Of a stretch of 64,000 bases of DNA, positions 28,638-37,164 are shown in pieces. Positions within the stretch are counted from its first letter, which is position 1. The number at the start of each line of letters is the position of its first letter. The stretch covers positions 1 through 64,000 of the forward strand of contig NZ_LWCU01000016.1 of the NCBI RefSeq assembly GCF_001650405.1, written 5' to 3'. The notes under the pieces were generated by a model. It saw only the letters and a program-made list of their open reading frames with translations. It did no database searches and had not been told where the DNA came from. The translations under genes were made by a program, and so were the position numbers. Source of the DNA: Microbacterium sp. H83 (GTDB lineage: Bacteria > Actinomycetota > Actinomycetes > Actinomycetales > Microbacteriaceae).

Positions 28638-30308
28638 CTACGAGCGCTCGTCCAGCAGCGAGCGGACGGCGGCCTCGAGCTCGCCGACGACGGTGGCGGC
28701 GCGGTCGGCGGACGCACCCGCCGCATCGATGTACACCTTGAGCTTGGGCTCGGTGCCCGAGGGGCGCACGATGATGCGCGATCCGTCGGCGAGGCGATAG
28801 CGCAGCACGTCGCCGGAGGGTCGCCCCGCCTCGGCGTGCAGCAGGTCCTCCGCGGAGGCGATCGCATGCGCGCCGAAGTGGGTCGGCGGCAGGGTTCGCA
28901 GCGACAGCATGACCCTGCCGATCACCGAGAGGTCGTCGACGCGCACCGACACCTGCGCGCTCGCGTAGTGCCCGTAGGTGTCGCCGAGCTCGGCGAGGAG
29001 GTCGGACAGCGTCGCCTGACGCTCGTGCGCCTCGGCGGCGAGACCGAGGATCGCGATCGCCGCGGAGATGCCGTCCTTGTCGCGGACGGTCTCCGGATTC
29101 ACCAGGTAGCCGAGGGCCTCCTCGAAGCCGAACACGATCCCGGGCGCCCGCGAGATCCACTTGAACCCGGTGAGCGTCTCGTGGAAGTCCAGCCCGTGGT
29201 GCTCCGCCACCGCGCGGAGGCCGGGGGAGGAGACCAGGGAGCACGCCAGCGAGGCGCCGGGGGTGCCGGCCGCGGCTCGCGCCGCCCTGGCACCGAGGAG
29301 CAGCCCGACCTCGTTGCCGGTGAGGCGGCGCCACCCGCTCTCCGACGAGGAATCGGGGATCGCGACAGCGAGGCGGTCGGCGTCGGGGTCGTTGGCGAGG
29401 ATGAAGTCGGCCTGCACGCGGCGTCCGCGGGCGAACGACAGATCCATCGCGCCGGGCTCCTCGGGGTTCGGGAAGGAGACGGTGCGGAAGGTGGCGTCGG
29501 GCTTCAGCTGCTCGCCGACGACCATGGGCTGCGGATAGCCGGCAGCGGCGACGATCTTCGACAGCGTCTCCCAGCCGACGCCGTGCATCGCCGTGTAGAC
29601 CCATCGCAGACCGGATGCCGTCTGCGGGGCCGGTGCGACCGCCGCGGTCGCCGCCACGTAGGCGTCGACCACGTCCTCGCCGGCCTTCTCGTAGCCGGTC
29701 GCGCGGGGGAGCGTCGACACGTCGCCCCGGTCGGCGATCCGCTGGATGTGCGCGGCGATCTCGGCATCCGCCGGCGCGACGATCTGCGACCCCTGGTCGC
29801 CGCCGCCCAGGTAGACCTTGTAGCCGTTGTCGTCGGGCGGGTTGTGCGATGCGGTCACCATCACCCCGGCATCCGCGCCGAGATGGCGCACCGCGAAGGC
29901 GAGGACCGGAGTCGGGAGGAGTCGCGGGAGCAGGATGGCGCGCAGACCCGCCCCGGCGAAGAGCTCGGCGGAGTCGGTCGCGAACACGCGGGAGTTGCGG
30001 CGGCCGTCGTAGCCGATCACCACGGTCGGGACGCGGTCGCCGGCGCGCTCGCGGAGGTAGGCGGCGAAGCCCGCGGCGGCCTGCGCGACGAGCACGCGGT
30101 TCATGCGGTTGCTGCCGGCGCCGAGGCGTCCGCGCAGGCCGGCGGTCCCGAAGGCGAGGCGGGAGCCGAAACGGTCGTCGAGCTCGGCGACAGCCCTCTC
30201 CTCGCCTGCAGCGGCGCGGGTGATGAGGCCGGCGAGCTCGTCGCGGGTCTCGTGATCGGGGTCCTGGCGCATCCAGGCGCGCGCCTGCGCGAGGCGCTCG
30301 TCGCTCAC
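28638..30308 (-). CDS. Phosphopento/phosphohexomutase (PGM2-like)
   Basis: Alpha-D-phosphohexomutase superfamily enzyme of 556 residues. FGTAGLRGRLGAGSNRMN near residue 52, the phosphoserine loop VMVTASHNPPDDNGYKVY near residue 137, metal-binding ANDPDADRLAV near residue 303, and the sugar-phosphate site RPSGTEPKLKVY near the end. The layout resembles PGM2-type mutases, which act on ribose-1-phosphate as well as hexose phosphates. Overlap by GTGA with punA, which makes ribose-1-phosphate, favours phosphopentomutase; often annotated phosphomannomutase. Confidence 0.88.
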   Translation of the reverse strand: MSDERLAQARAWMRQDPDHETRDELAGLITRAAAGEERAVAELDDRFGSRLAFGTAGLRGRLGAGSNRMNRVLVAQAAAGFAAYLRERAGDRVPTVVIGYDGRRNSRVFATDSAELFAGAGLRAILLPRLLPTPVLAFAVRHLGADAGVMVTASHNPPDDNGYKVYLGGGDQGSQIVAPADAEIAAHIQRIADRGDVSTLPRATGYEKAGEDVVDAYVAATAAVAPAPQTASGLRWVYTAMHGVGWETLSKIVAAAGYPQPMVVGEQLKPDATFRTVSFPNPEEPGAMDLSFARGRRVQADFILANDPDADRLAVAIPDSSSESGWRRLTGNEVGLLLGARAARAAAGTPGASLACSLVSSPGLRAVAEHHGLDFHETLTGFKWISRAPGIVFGFEEALGYLVNPETVRDKDGISAAIAILGLAAEAHERQATLSDLLAELGDTYGHYASAQVSVRVDDLSVIGRVMLSLRTLPPTHFGAHAIASAEDLLHAEAGRPSGDVLRYRLADGSRIIVRPSGTEPKLKVYIDAAGASADRAATVVGELEAAVRSLLDERS

Positions 30309-31138
30309 AGCGCCTCGACCACTCGCGCGAGCAGCGCCGAGATCACGGGTTCGGCCTCGCGTCCGGCCTCGATCACCTCCGCGTGACTGAGCGGGGTCTT
30401 CTGGATGCCGGCGGCGAGGTTCGTGATGAGCGAGAAGCCGAGGATCTCCATGCCGGCCTCGCGGGCGGCGATGGCCTCGAGCGCCGTCGACATCCCGACG
30501 ATGTGGCCGCCGATGTGCTTCGCCATCTGCACCTCGGCGGGCGTCTCGTAGTGCGGGCCGCGGAACTGCGTGTAGACCCCCTCGTCGAGGCTCGGGTCGA
30601 CGCTGCGGGCCACGTCGCGCAGCCGCGACGAGTACAGATCGGTGAGATCGATGAACGTCGCGCCCTCGAGAGGCGAGTCGGCGGTGAGGTTGATGTGATC
30701 GCTGATGAGCACCGGCTGACCGGGGGTCCACGTCTCGCGCACGCCACCGGCGCCGTTGGTGAGGACCATGATCTTCGCCCCCGTGGCCGCGGCGGTGCGG
30801 ACGGAGTGCACGACACGGCGGACGCCGTGCCCTTCGTAGTAGTGGGTGCGCGCACCGATGACGAGCACGTTCTTGCCGTCCGGCGTGCGGATGCTGCGCA
30901 GCGTGCCGACGTGTCCTTCCAGGGCGGGACGGGAGAAACCCGTCACCTCGGTCGCGGGGACGGTCGCGATCGTCTCGCCGATGAGGTCGGCGGCCTTGCT
31001 CCAGCCGCTGCCGAGCGTGAGGGCGATGTCGTGCTTCTCGACTCCGGTCAGACGCGCGATGTCGGCGGCTGCGTCGGCCGCGACCTCGAACGGGTTCGCG
31101 TTCGGGTCGTCGAGGGGGTTGCTGTGTGTTTCGGACAT
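30305..31138 (-). CDS. punA: Purine nucleoside phosphorylase
   Basis: Splits inosine and guanosine with phosphate to the base and ribose-1-phosphate. The 277-residue length and motifs fit the trimeric PNP class: LTLGSGWSKAADLIG with the phosphate-binding Gly/Ser, GFSRPALEGHVG, ARTHYYEGHGVRRVVHSVRT and LTNGAGGV. ALGMSTALEA-type sequence near residue 218 contacts the purine. A TAGAGT box 7 bases before the ATG supports the start and a leaderless mRNA. Heads an operon with the mutase and HPr-like gene; divergent from lpdA. Confidence 0.95.
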   Translation of the reverse strand: MSETHSNPLDDPNANPFEVAADAAADIARLTGVEKHDIALTLGSGWSKAADLIGETIATVPATEVTGFSRPALEGHVGTLRSIRTPDGKNVLVIGARTHYYEGHGVRRVVHSVRTAAATGAKIMVLTNGAGGVRETWTPGQPVLISDHINLTADSPLEGATFIDLTDLYSSRLRDVARSVDPSLDEGVYTQFRGPHYETPAEVQMAKHIGGHIVGMSTALEAIAAREAGMEILGFSLITNLAAGIQKTPLSHAEVIEAGREAEPVISALLARVVEAL

Positions 31139-31144
31139 GGATCC

Positions 31145-31150
31145 ACTCTA
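31145..31150 (-). promoter_or_regulatory. -10 box for the punA operon (leaderless)
   Basis: TAGAGT on the minus strand, last T 7 bases before the punA ATG. Confidence 0.5.
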
Positions 31151-31195
31151 GGAAGGTGCAGGCTCCGGGGCCAGGATTGCGGAAGAATGGAAAGC

Positions 31196-32641
31196 ATGTC
31201 TTCCACCCCTTTCGAACGCACTCAGCGCGTCGTCGTCCTCGGCGGCGGTCCCGGCGGATACGAGGCGGCCATCGCGGCCGCCCAGCTCGGAGCCGAGGTG
31301 ACCCTGGTCGAGCGCGTCGGCGTCGGCGGGGCGGCCGTGCTCACCGACGTCGTGCCGTCGAAGAGCCTGATCGCCACGGCGGACGCCGCGGTCGCGATCG
31401 CGGAGGCCTCCGACCTGGGTGTGCAGTTCTACGCCAAGGGCGAGAAGGGCAAGCCCCTGAAGCCCGAGATCGCGATCAACCTCGCCGCCGTGAACAAGCG
31501 CCTCGTCGCGCTCGCGGGCCAGCAGTCCGAGGACATGCGTGCGGCTCTCCTCGATGCGGGCGTGCGCATCCTGTCCGGGCACGGACGGCTCGAGGGCCCG
31601 AACGCGATCGTGGTGTCGACCGGTCAGGGCGGCACGGACTTCGACCGCATCGAGGCCGACACGATCATCGTCGCCGTGGGAGCGTCCCCGCGCGAACTGG
31701 ACTCCGCGAAGCCCGACGGCAAGCGGATCCTCACCTGGACCCAGCTCTACGACATGAAGGCGCTGCCCGAGCACCTGATCGTCGTCGGCTCCGGAGTGAC
31801 CGGCGCGGAGTTCGCCTCCGCGTACATGAACCTCGGCGCCGAGGTCACTCTCGTGTCCAGTCGCGAGCAGGTGCTCCCCGGCGAGGACCAGGATGCGGCG
31901 CATGTGCTCGAGAAGGTCTTCAAGCGCGGCGGCATGCACGTGCTGTCCAAGGCCCGCGCCGAGAAGGTCGAGGTGACGGATGCCGGGGTGACCGTCACCC
32001 TGGCCGACGGTCGCACGGTCGACGGCAGCCACTGCCTCATGGCGGTCGGCTCGATCCCGAACACCGCGGGCATCGGCCTGGAGGACGCGGGCGTGGAGCT
32101 CGACGACACCGGCCACGTGCGGGTGAACCGCGTCGCGCGCACCTCGGTCCCGAACGTCTACGCGGTGGGGGACTGCACGAACTTCTTCCCGCTCGCGTCG
32201 GTGGCGTCGATGCAGGGTCGCACGGCCGTGTTCCACGCGCTGGGGGACATCGTGATCCCGCTGGAGCTCATCAAGATCACCTCGAACATCTTCACCGCGC
32301 CCGAGATCGCGACCGTCGGCTACTCGGAGAAGGACGTCGAGGACGGGGTCGCGGACGGCCTCGTCTACAAGCTGCCGCTCGCGGCGAACCCGCGCGCGAA
32401 GATGATGGGCATCAAGGACGGCTTCGTCAAGCTGATCGCGCGCAAGGGGTCGGGCACCGTCATCGGCGGCGTGATCGTCGCGCCGAAGGCGTCGGAGCTC
32501 ATCTACCCGATCGCCGTCGCGGTCGAGCGCCGTCTCACGGTCGACCAGGTGTCCCGCGTCTTCGCGGCCTACCCGTCGCTGTCGAGCAGCATCACGGATG
32601 CGAGCCGGGCGATGCACCTGGTCAACGCCAACATCTCCTGA
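31196..32641 (+). CDS. lpdA: NAD(P)H-quinone oxidoreductase of the LpdA (Rv3303c) type
   Basis: Flavoprotein disulfide-reductase family protein of 481 residues that lacks the redox-active disulfide: where lipoamide dehydrogenase has GGTCLNVGCIPSK it reads GGAAVLTDVVPSKSLIA. This is the feature of M. tuberculosis LpdA (Rv3303c), an NAD(P)H:quinone reductase linked to oxidative stress. FAD motif VVLGGGPGGYEAAIAAAQLG, NAD(P) motif VVGSGVTGAEFASAY and YAVGDCTNFFPLASVA are all present. Start is either ATG 31187 or 31196; 31196 is given, with GGAAAG upstream. Divergent from punA. Confidence 0.9.
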   Translation: MSSTPFERTQRVVVLGGGPGGYEAAIAAAQLGAEVTLVERVGVGGAAVLTDVVPSKSLIATADAAVAIAEASDLGVQFYAKGEKGKPLKPEIAINLAAVNKRLVALAGQQSEDMRAALLDAGVRILSGHGRLEGPNAIVVSTGQGGTDFDRIEADTIIVAVGASPRELDSAKPDGKRILTWTQLYDMKALPEHLIVVGSGVTGAEFASAYMNLGAEVTLVSSREQVLPGEDQDAAHVLEKVFKRGGMHVLSKARAEKVEVTDAGVTVTLADGRTVDGSHCLMAVGSIPNTAGIGLEDAGVELDDTGHVRVNRVARTSVPNVYAVGDCTNFFPLASVASMQGRTAVFHALGDIVIPLELIKITSNIFTAPEIATVGYSEKDVEDGVADGLVYKLPLAANPRAKMMGIKDGFVKLIARKGSGTVIGGVIVAPKASELIYPIAVAVERRLTVDQVSRVFAAYPSLSSSITDASRAMHLVNANIS

Positions 32642-32659
32642 CTCCGAGCTCGTCCCGGA

Positions 32660-32700
32660 ACGACGAAGGCGCCCCGCGATCCGCGGGGCGCCTTCGTCGT
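32660..32700. terminator. Bidirectional terminator between lpdA and the carboxylase subunit
   Basis: A perfect 19-bp stem with a 3-base loop (ACGACGAAGGCGCCCCGCG and complement), between two convergent genes. Confidence 0.9.
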
Positions 32701-32711
32701 GCGAGAGCGTG

Positions 32712-34478
32712 TCAGCTGATGGTGAGCAGCTGGTGTCCGGCGGAGACCGTGGCGCCGGCCTGGGCGTTGATGCTGCCGATCACGCCGTCCTTGTGCGCCT
32801 GCAGCGGCTGCTCCATCTTCATGGCCTCGAGCACGACGACGAGGTCGCCCTTGACGACCTGCTGCCCCTCCTCGACCGCGACCTTGACCACGGTGGCCTG
32901 CATGGGCGACTTCACCGCGTCGCCGGATGCTCCGGCGCTGACCGAGGTCGCGTGGCTGCGACGCGACGGCGGCACCGCCGCCGGCCGGCCGGCCGTGCCC
33001 GCGGCGACCGCGACGCGGTCGGGAAGACTGACCTCGAGGCGCTTGCCGGCGACCTCGACCACGACCGTGTGCCGGCCCGTCGCGGCGGAGGGAGCGTCGA
33101 GCTCGCCGTCCCAGGCGGGGATGTCGTTCACGAACTCGGTCTCGATCCAGCGCGTGAAGACGCCGAACTCGCCGTTCTCCGCCGTGAACGCCGGGTCGTC
33201 GACGACCTTGCGGTGGAAGGGGAGGACGGTGGGGAGGCCGGCGACCTCGAACTCCTCCAGAGCACGACGCGAGCGCTCCAGCGCCTCCGCGCGGTCCTTG
33301 CCCGTCACGATGATCTTCGCCAGCAGCGAGTCGAACGCCCCGGAGACCGAGTCGCCGGCCGTGACGCCGGAGTCGAGGCGGATGCCGGGACCGCCGAAGG
33401 TCTTGAAGACGTGGATCGGCCCGGGCTGGGGGAGGAAGCCGCGTCCCGGGTCCTCGCCGTTGATGCGGAACTCGAAGGAGTGTCCGGTCGGGGCCGGGTC
33501 GTCGTAGTCGATCGTCCCGCCGGCGGCGATGCGGAACTGCTCCCGCACGAGGTCGATGCCGGTGACCTCCTCGGAGACCGGGTGCTCGACCTGCAGACGG
33601 GTGTTGACCTCGAGGAACGACACGGTGCCGTCGGCGCCGATGAGGAACTCGCAGGTTCCCGCGCCGACGTAGCCGACCTCCTTGAGGATGGCCTTCGACG
33701 CCGAGTACAGGAGCTCGTTCTGCTCGTCGGTGAGGAACGGCGCGGGGGCCTCCTCGACGAGCTTCTGGTGACGGCGCTGCAGCGAGCAGTCGCGTGTCGA
33801 GATGACGACCACGGTGCCCTCGGCATCCGCCAGGCACTGCGTCTCGACGTGACGGGGCTTGTCGAGGTACTTCTCGACGAAGCACTCGCCGCGGCCGAAG
33901 GCGGCGACGGCCTCGCGGGTGGCCGACTCGAACAGCTCGGCGACCTCGTCGAGCTCGCGCGCGACCTTGAGGCCACGGCCGCCCCCGCCGTACGCGGCCT
34001 TGATGGCGATCGGCAGGCCGAACTCCTCGGCGAACGCGACGACCTCGTCGGCGCCGGACACGGGACCGGGGGTGCCCGGTGCGAGCGGTGCGCCGACCTT
34101 CTCGGCGACGTGGCGCGCGGTGACCTTGTCGCCGAGCGCCTCGATGGCCTCCGGGGAGGGGCCGATCCAGGTCATGCCTGCGCCGACGACGGCTCGGGCG
34201 AACTCGGCGTTCTCGGCGAGGAAGCCGTAGCCGGGGTGCACGGCGTCCGCGCCGGCCCGGCGGGCCACCGATAGGATCTTCTCGATGTGCAGGTAGGTCT
34301 CGGCGCTGGTCGCTCCGCCGAGCGCGTAGGCCTCGTCGGCGAGACGGGTGTGCAGGGCGTCGCGGTCCTGGTCGGCGTAGACGGCGACCGAGGCGATCCC
34401 CGAGTCGCGAGCGGCACGGACGATGCGGACGGCGATCTCGCCGCGGTTGGCGATGAGCACCTTGGCGATAGCAGGCAT
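32712..34478 (-). CDS. Acyl-CoA carboxylase alpha subunit (biotin carboxylase plus biotin carrier)
   Basis: Long actinobacterial biotin-dependent subunit, 588 residues, that carboxylates its own biotin with ATP and bicarbonate for acetyl- or propionyl-CoA carboxylation. Biotin carboxylase: [19 protein letters not shown] at the start, ATP-grasp [15 protein letters not shown] near residue 162, [20 protein letters not shown] near residue 290. The biotinyl Lys is in EAMKMEQPL near residue 554. ATG 34478 is preferred to the upstream ATG 34529 because of a TAGGCT box 8 bases before it. Its partners AccD and AccE are at 41.1-42.9 kb. Confidence 0.95.
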   Translation of the reverse strand: MPAIAKVLIANRGEIAVRIVRAARDSGIASVAVYADQDRDALHTRLADEAYALGGATSAETYLHIEKILSVARRAGADAVHPGYGFLAENAEFARAVVGAGMTWIGPSPEAIEALGDKVTARHVAEKVGAPLAPGTPGPVSGADEVVAFAEEFGLPIAIKAAYGGGGRGLKVARELDEVAELFESATREAVAAFGRGECFVEKYLDKPRHVETQCLADAEGTVVVISTRDCSLQRRHQKLVEEAPAPFLTDEQNELLYSASKAILKEVGYVGAGTCEFLIGADGTVSFLEVNTRLQVEHPVSEEVTGIDLVREQFRIAAGGTIDYDDPAPTGHSFEFRINGEDPGRGFLPQPGPIHVFKTFGGPGIRLDSGVTAGDSVSGAFDSLLAKIIVTGKDRAEALERSRRALEEFEVAGLPTVLPFHRKVVDDPAFTAENGEFGVFTRWIETEFVNDIPAWDGELDAPSAATGRHTVVVEVAGKRLEVSLPDRVAVAAGTAGRPAAVPPSRRSHATSVSAGASGDAVKSPMQATVVKVAVEEGQQVVKGDLVVVLEAMKMEQPLQAHKDGVIGSINAQAGATVSAGHQLLTIS

Positions 34479-34485
34479 GGTTGCC

Positions 34486-34491
34486 AGCCTA
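34486..34491 (-). promoter_or_regulatory. -10 box for the carboxylase alpha subunit
   Basis: TAGGCT on the minus strand, last T 8 bases before the ATG at 34478; it helps to fix that start. Confidence 0.5.
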
Positions 34492-34556
34492 GCGAGAAGG
34501 CACCGGATCCTTTTGACGACTCCCCACAAGAAAGCGGAGAAAACGTCGACGGGAGT

Positions 34557-35195
34557 CTACGACCAGAGGTCGGTCCAGGACACGCCGAGCTCGGCGGTCA
34601 GGCGCCGCACGGTCGAAAGCGACATGCCGACCACGGTCGACGGATCGCCCTCCACCCTCGTGATGAAGGCACCGCCGAGGCTATCGACCGTGAACGCGCC
34701 CGCGACCAGGAGCGGTTCGCCGGAGGCGACGTAGGCGTCGATCTCGGCATCCGTGATGTCGTCGGCGAAGGTCACCGACGCCTGAGCCGTCGCCGTCGCC
34801 TCGACGGGCGTCTCCCCGGGCGCCACGCGGAACACCGAATGGCCCGAGTGCAGGACGCCCGTCGCTCCGCGCATCTCGTGCCAGCGCCGCGACGCCTCCT
34901 CGGCTGTGTAGGGCTTGCCGTAGACCCGGCCGCCCAGCGCGAACATCGAGTCGCCGCCGATGACGATGCCGTCGAACGACCCCTCGCCCGCGAGCGCGTG
35001 CGCGACGTCCGCGGCCTTCGCCCTGGCGAGCAGGAGCACGAGCTCATCGGGCGGCAGCTCGGCGCCGCGCTCGGATGCGGCCGCCGCGGCGACGGCGTCC
35101 TCGTCCACCGTCGGCGACTGCGTGAGCGGCTCGATACCGGCCTGTCGCAGCAGCATGAGGCGGGCGGGAGACGTGGAGGCGAGGCAGACGCGCAT
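34557..35195 (-). CDS. maf: Maf-family nucleotide pyrophosphatase
   Basis: Cytoplasmic Maf/YhdE-like protein, 212 residues, that hydrolyses non-canonical or pyrimidine nucleoside triphosphates. CLASTSPARLMLLRQAGI at the N terminus and GGDSMFALGGRVYGKP near residue 83 (catalytic Asp) are family motifs; EGDPSTVVGMSL near the end is also typical. ATG 35195 is taken over the longer frame because a TACGGT box ends 8 bases before it. Followed on the same strand by the carboxylase subunit, a common actinobacterial pairing. Confidence 0.92.
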   Translation of the reverse strand: MRVCLASTSPARLMLLRQAGIEPLTQSPTVDEDAVAAAAASERGAELPPDELVLLLARAKAADVAHALAGEGSFDGIVIGGDSMFALGGRVYGKPYTAEEASRRWHEMRGATGVLHSGHSVFRVAPGETPVEATATAQASVTFADDITDAEIDAYVASGEPLLVAGAFTVDSLGGAFITRVEGDPSTVVGMSLSTVRRLTAELGVSWTDLWS

Positions 35196-35202
35196 GTGCA
35201 CC

Positions 35203-35212
35203 ACCGTATCCT
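35203..35212. promoter_or_regulatory. Overlapping divergent -10 boxes
   Basis: Plus-strand TATCCT (35207-35212) ends 7 bases before the methyltransferase ATG, and minus-strand TACGGT (35208-35203) ends 8 bases before the maf ATG. The two boxes share bases 35207-35208 inside a 23-base gap. Confidence 0.55.
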
Positions 35213-35218
35213 CGAAAG

Positions 35219-36448
35219 ATGACTTCCTCCCCGGCACTGCTCGATCTCGACATCACCGGCATCGCGCACGGCGGCACGTTCATCGCCCGCGACGAGGGCC
35301 GTGTGGTCTTCGTGTCCGACGCCCTGCCCGGCGAGCGGGTGCGCGCACGCCTCACCGCCGACTCGACCGACGACTCGAAGAGCTTCTGGCGGGCCGAGAC
35401 CGTCGAGGTCCTCGAGGCGTCGCCGCATCGGCGTCCGCACATCTGGGCGGATGCCGACCTGTCGCGCGCCCCGGAGGATCGCGCGGGCGGCGCCGACCTG
35501 GGCCACATCGACCTCGCGCACCAGCGGGTGCTCAAGCGGCAGGTGCTCACCGAGGCGCTCGACCGCTTCGCCGGCCCCGGACTCGACGCCCCCGAGATCG
35601 AGGCGGTGGACTCCTCGGACGGCACCGGCTGGCGGACACGCGTGACGCTGCACGTCGACGAGGACGGAACGGTGGGTCCGTACGCCGCGCGCAGCCATCG
35701 GGTCATCCCCGTGGCCTCGCACACGCTGGCGCGGCCGTCGATCGCGGAGGCGGCGCTCGCCCTCGTCGACGAGGCTCCCGGCAGCATCGACCTCGTCGAG
35801 CCGGGCGACGGCGAGGTCCGCGTGATCCGCCGTGACCGCATCGAGGGGCGGCCGGGGCGCGGCCGGGGTCGGCGACCGCGCCCCGAGGTCGTGTACGAGC
35901 AGGTCGGCGATCGGCGGTTCCAGGTGGATGCCGGCGGGTTCTGGCAGGTGCACCCGCGCGCCGCGTCGGTGCTGGATGCCGCGGTCTATGGGCTGCTCGA
36001 CGACCACGTCGACCCCTCCGCCACCCACCTCGACCTGTACGGAGGGGTGGGACTCTTCTCCGCCACTCTCGCGGACCTCGGCGCGACCGACATCGTCACC
36101 GTCGAGTCGAACCGCAGGGCGACCGCGCATGCGCAGCAGAACCTCGCCCCCCTCGATGTCACGGCCGTCACCGCTCGCGTCGACCGGTATCTCGCCGCAC
36201 TCCCGCCGACCGCGGCGGCGGGGGCGGTCGTGCTCGACCCGCCGCGCGCGGGCGCCGGACGAGCGGTCGTCGACGCGCTGCACCGGCTCGATCCGGATGC
36301 GATCGCGTACGTGGCGTGCGATCCCGTCGCCCTGGCCCGCGATCTCGGGACGTTCCGGGAGCACGGATGGACGGTGGGGACCATGCGCGGCTTCGACCTG
36401 TTCCCGCACTCCCACCACTTCGAGGTCGTCGCGCTGCTGACCCGCTGA
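35219..36448 (+). CDS. TrmA/RlmD-type RNA uracil-C5 methyltransferase
   Basis: SAM-dependent RNA methyltransferase of 409 residues. An N-terminal TRAM-like domain (LDLDITGIAHGGTFIARDEG, residues 8-27) precedes the methyltransferase domain: HLDLYGGVGLFSATLADLGA binds SAM, VVLDPPRAGAGR is the target-base loop and IAYVACDPVALARDLGTF holds the catalytic Cys. The usual four-Cys Fe-S site at the N terminus is not seen, as in many actinobacterial relatives. Which uridine it modifies cannot be told. Divergent from maf. Confidence 0.88.
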   Translation: MTSSPALLDLDITGIAHGGTFIARDEGRVVFVSDALPGERVRARLTADSTDDSKSFWRAETVEVLEASPHRRPHIWADADLSRAPEDRAGGADLGHIDLAHQRVLKRQVLTEALDRFAGPGLDAPEIEAVDSSDGTGWRTRVTLHVDEDGTVGPYAARSHRVIPVASHTLARPSIAEAALALVDEAPGSIDLVEPGDGEVRVIRRDRIEGRPGRGRGRRPRPEVVYEQVGDRRFQVDAGGFWQVHPRAASVLDAAVYGLLDDHVDPSATHLDLYGGVGLFSATLADLGATDIVTVESNRRATAHAQQNLAPLDVTAVTARVDRYLAALPPTAAAGAVVLDPPRAGAGRAVVDALHRLDPDAIAYVACDPVALARDLGTFREHGWTVGTMRGFDLFPHSHHFEVVALLTR

Positions 36449-36489
36449 CCGCGCGCCGACGGCGTCGACGGGCGCAGGACCGGACTCAC

Positions 36490-36495
36490 TAGGCT
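36490..36495 (+). promoter_or_regulatory. -10 box for the two-component operon (leaderless)
   Basis: TAGGCT with its last T 7 bases before the response regulator ATG. Confidence 0.55.
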
Positions 36496-36501
36496 GGACG
36501 G

Positions 36502-37164
36502 ATGAGCAGGGTCGCACTGATCGACGATCACGAATCCGTCCGTCTGGGACTGGAGGCGGCGTGCGCCCGCGACGGCTCGCAGACCGTCGTCTTCTCCGGC
36601 AGCACCGTCGGCTCCTACCTCGAGTGGCGTGCGGCGGCCTCTGCCGCATCCGCCGACGTGGTGGTCCTCGATCTCACCCTGGGCGACGGCACGACGGTGA
36701 CCGAGAACGTCACCTCGCTGGTCGCCGACGGCGCCAGCGTCGTGATCCACAGCGTCGCCGATCGCCCTGCCGCGGTCCGCGAGGCGCTCGCCGCGGGGGC
36801 CGCCGGCGTCGTGAGCAAGTCGTCGGCGCTCGACGATGTGCTCGACGCGATCCGGACGGTCGCGCAGGGCGAGGCCCTCAACAACGTGGAGTGGGCGAGC
36901 GCGGTCGACGGCGATCGCGATTTCGCGGACGCCCAGCTGTCGACCCGCGAGCGCGAGGTGCTGCGTCTCTACGCCACGGGGCTGCCGTTGAAGGCCGTGG
37001 CGGAGCGCCTCGGGGTCGCCTACTCGACGGCCAAGGAGAACATCACCCGGATCAGGGTCAAGTACGTCGACGTCGGACGCCCCGCGCCCACCAAGGTCGA
37101 CCTCCTGCGGCGCGCGATGGAGGACGGGATCGTCGCGGCAGACGGGGCGCCGAGTGGCCTCTGA
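36502..37164 (+). CDS. NarL/FixJ-type response regulator
   Basis: DNA-binding regulator of 220 residues. The receiver domain shows the acidic pair Asp8-Asp9 (ALIDDHESV), the phospho-acceptor Asp57 in VVVLDLTLGDG and the conserved Lys of VVSKSSALDDV. The LuxR-type HTH is in LSTREREVLRLYATGLPLKA and the stretch after it. The linker AQGEALNNVEWASAVDGDRD is unremarkable. The kinase gene begins inside its last codons, so the pair is coupled. Confidence 0.93.
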   Translation: MSRVALIDDHESVRLGLEAACARDGSQTVVFSGSTVGSYLEWRAAASAASADVVVLDLTLGDGTTVTENVTSLVADGASVVIHSVADRPAAVREALAAGAAGVVSKSSALDDVLDAIRTVAQGEALNNVEWASAVDGDRDFADAQLSTREREVLRLYATGLPLKAVAERLGVAYSTAKENITRIRVKYVDVGRPAPTKVDLLRRAMEDGIVAADGAPSGL

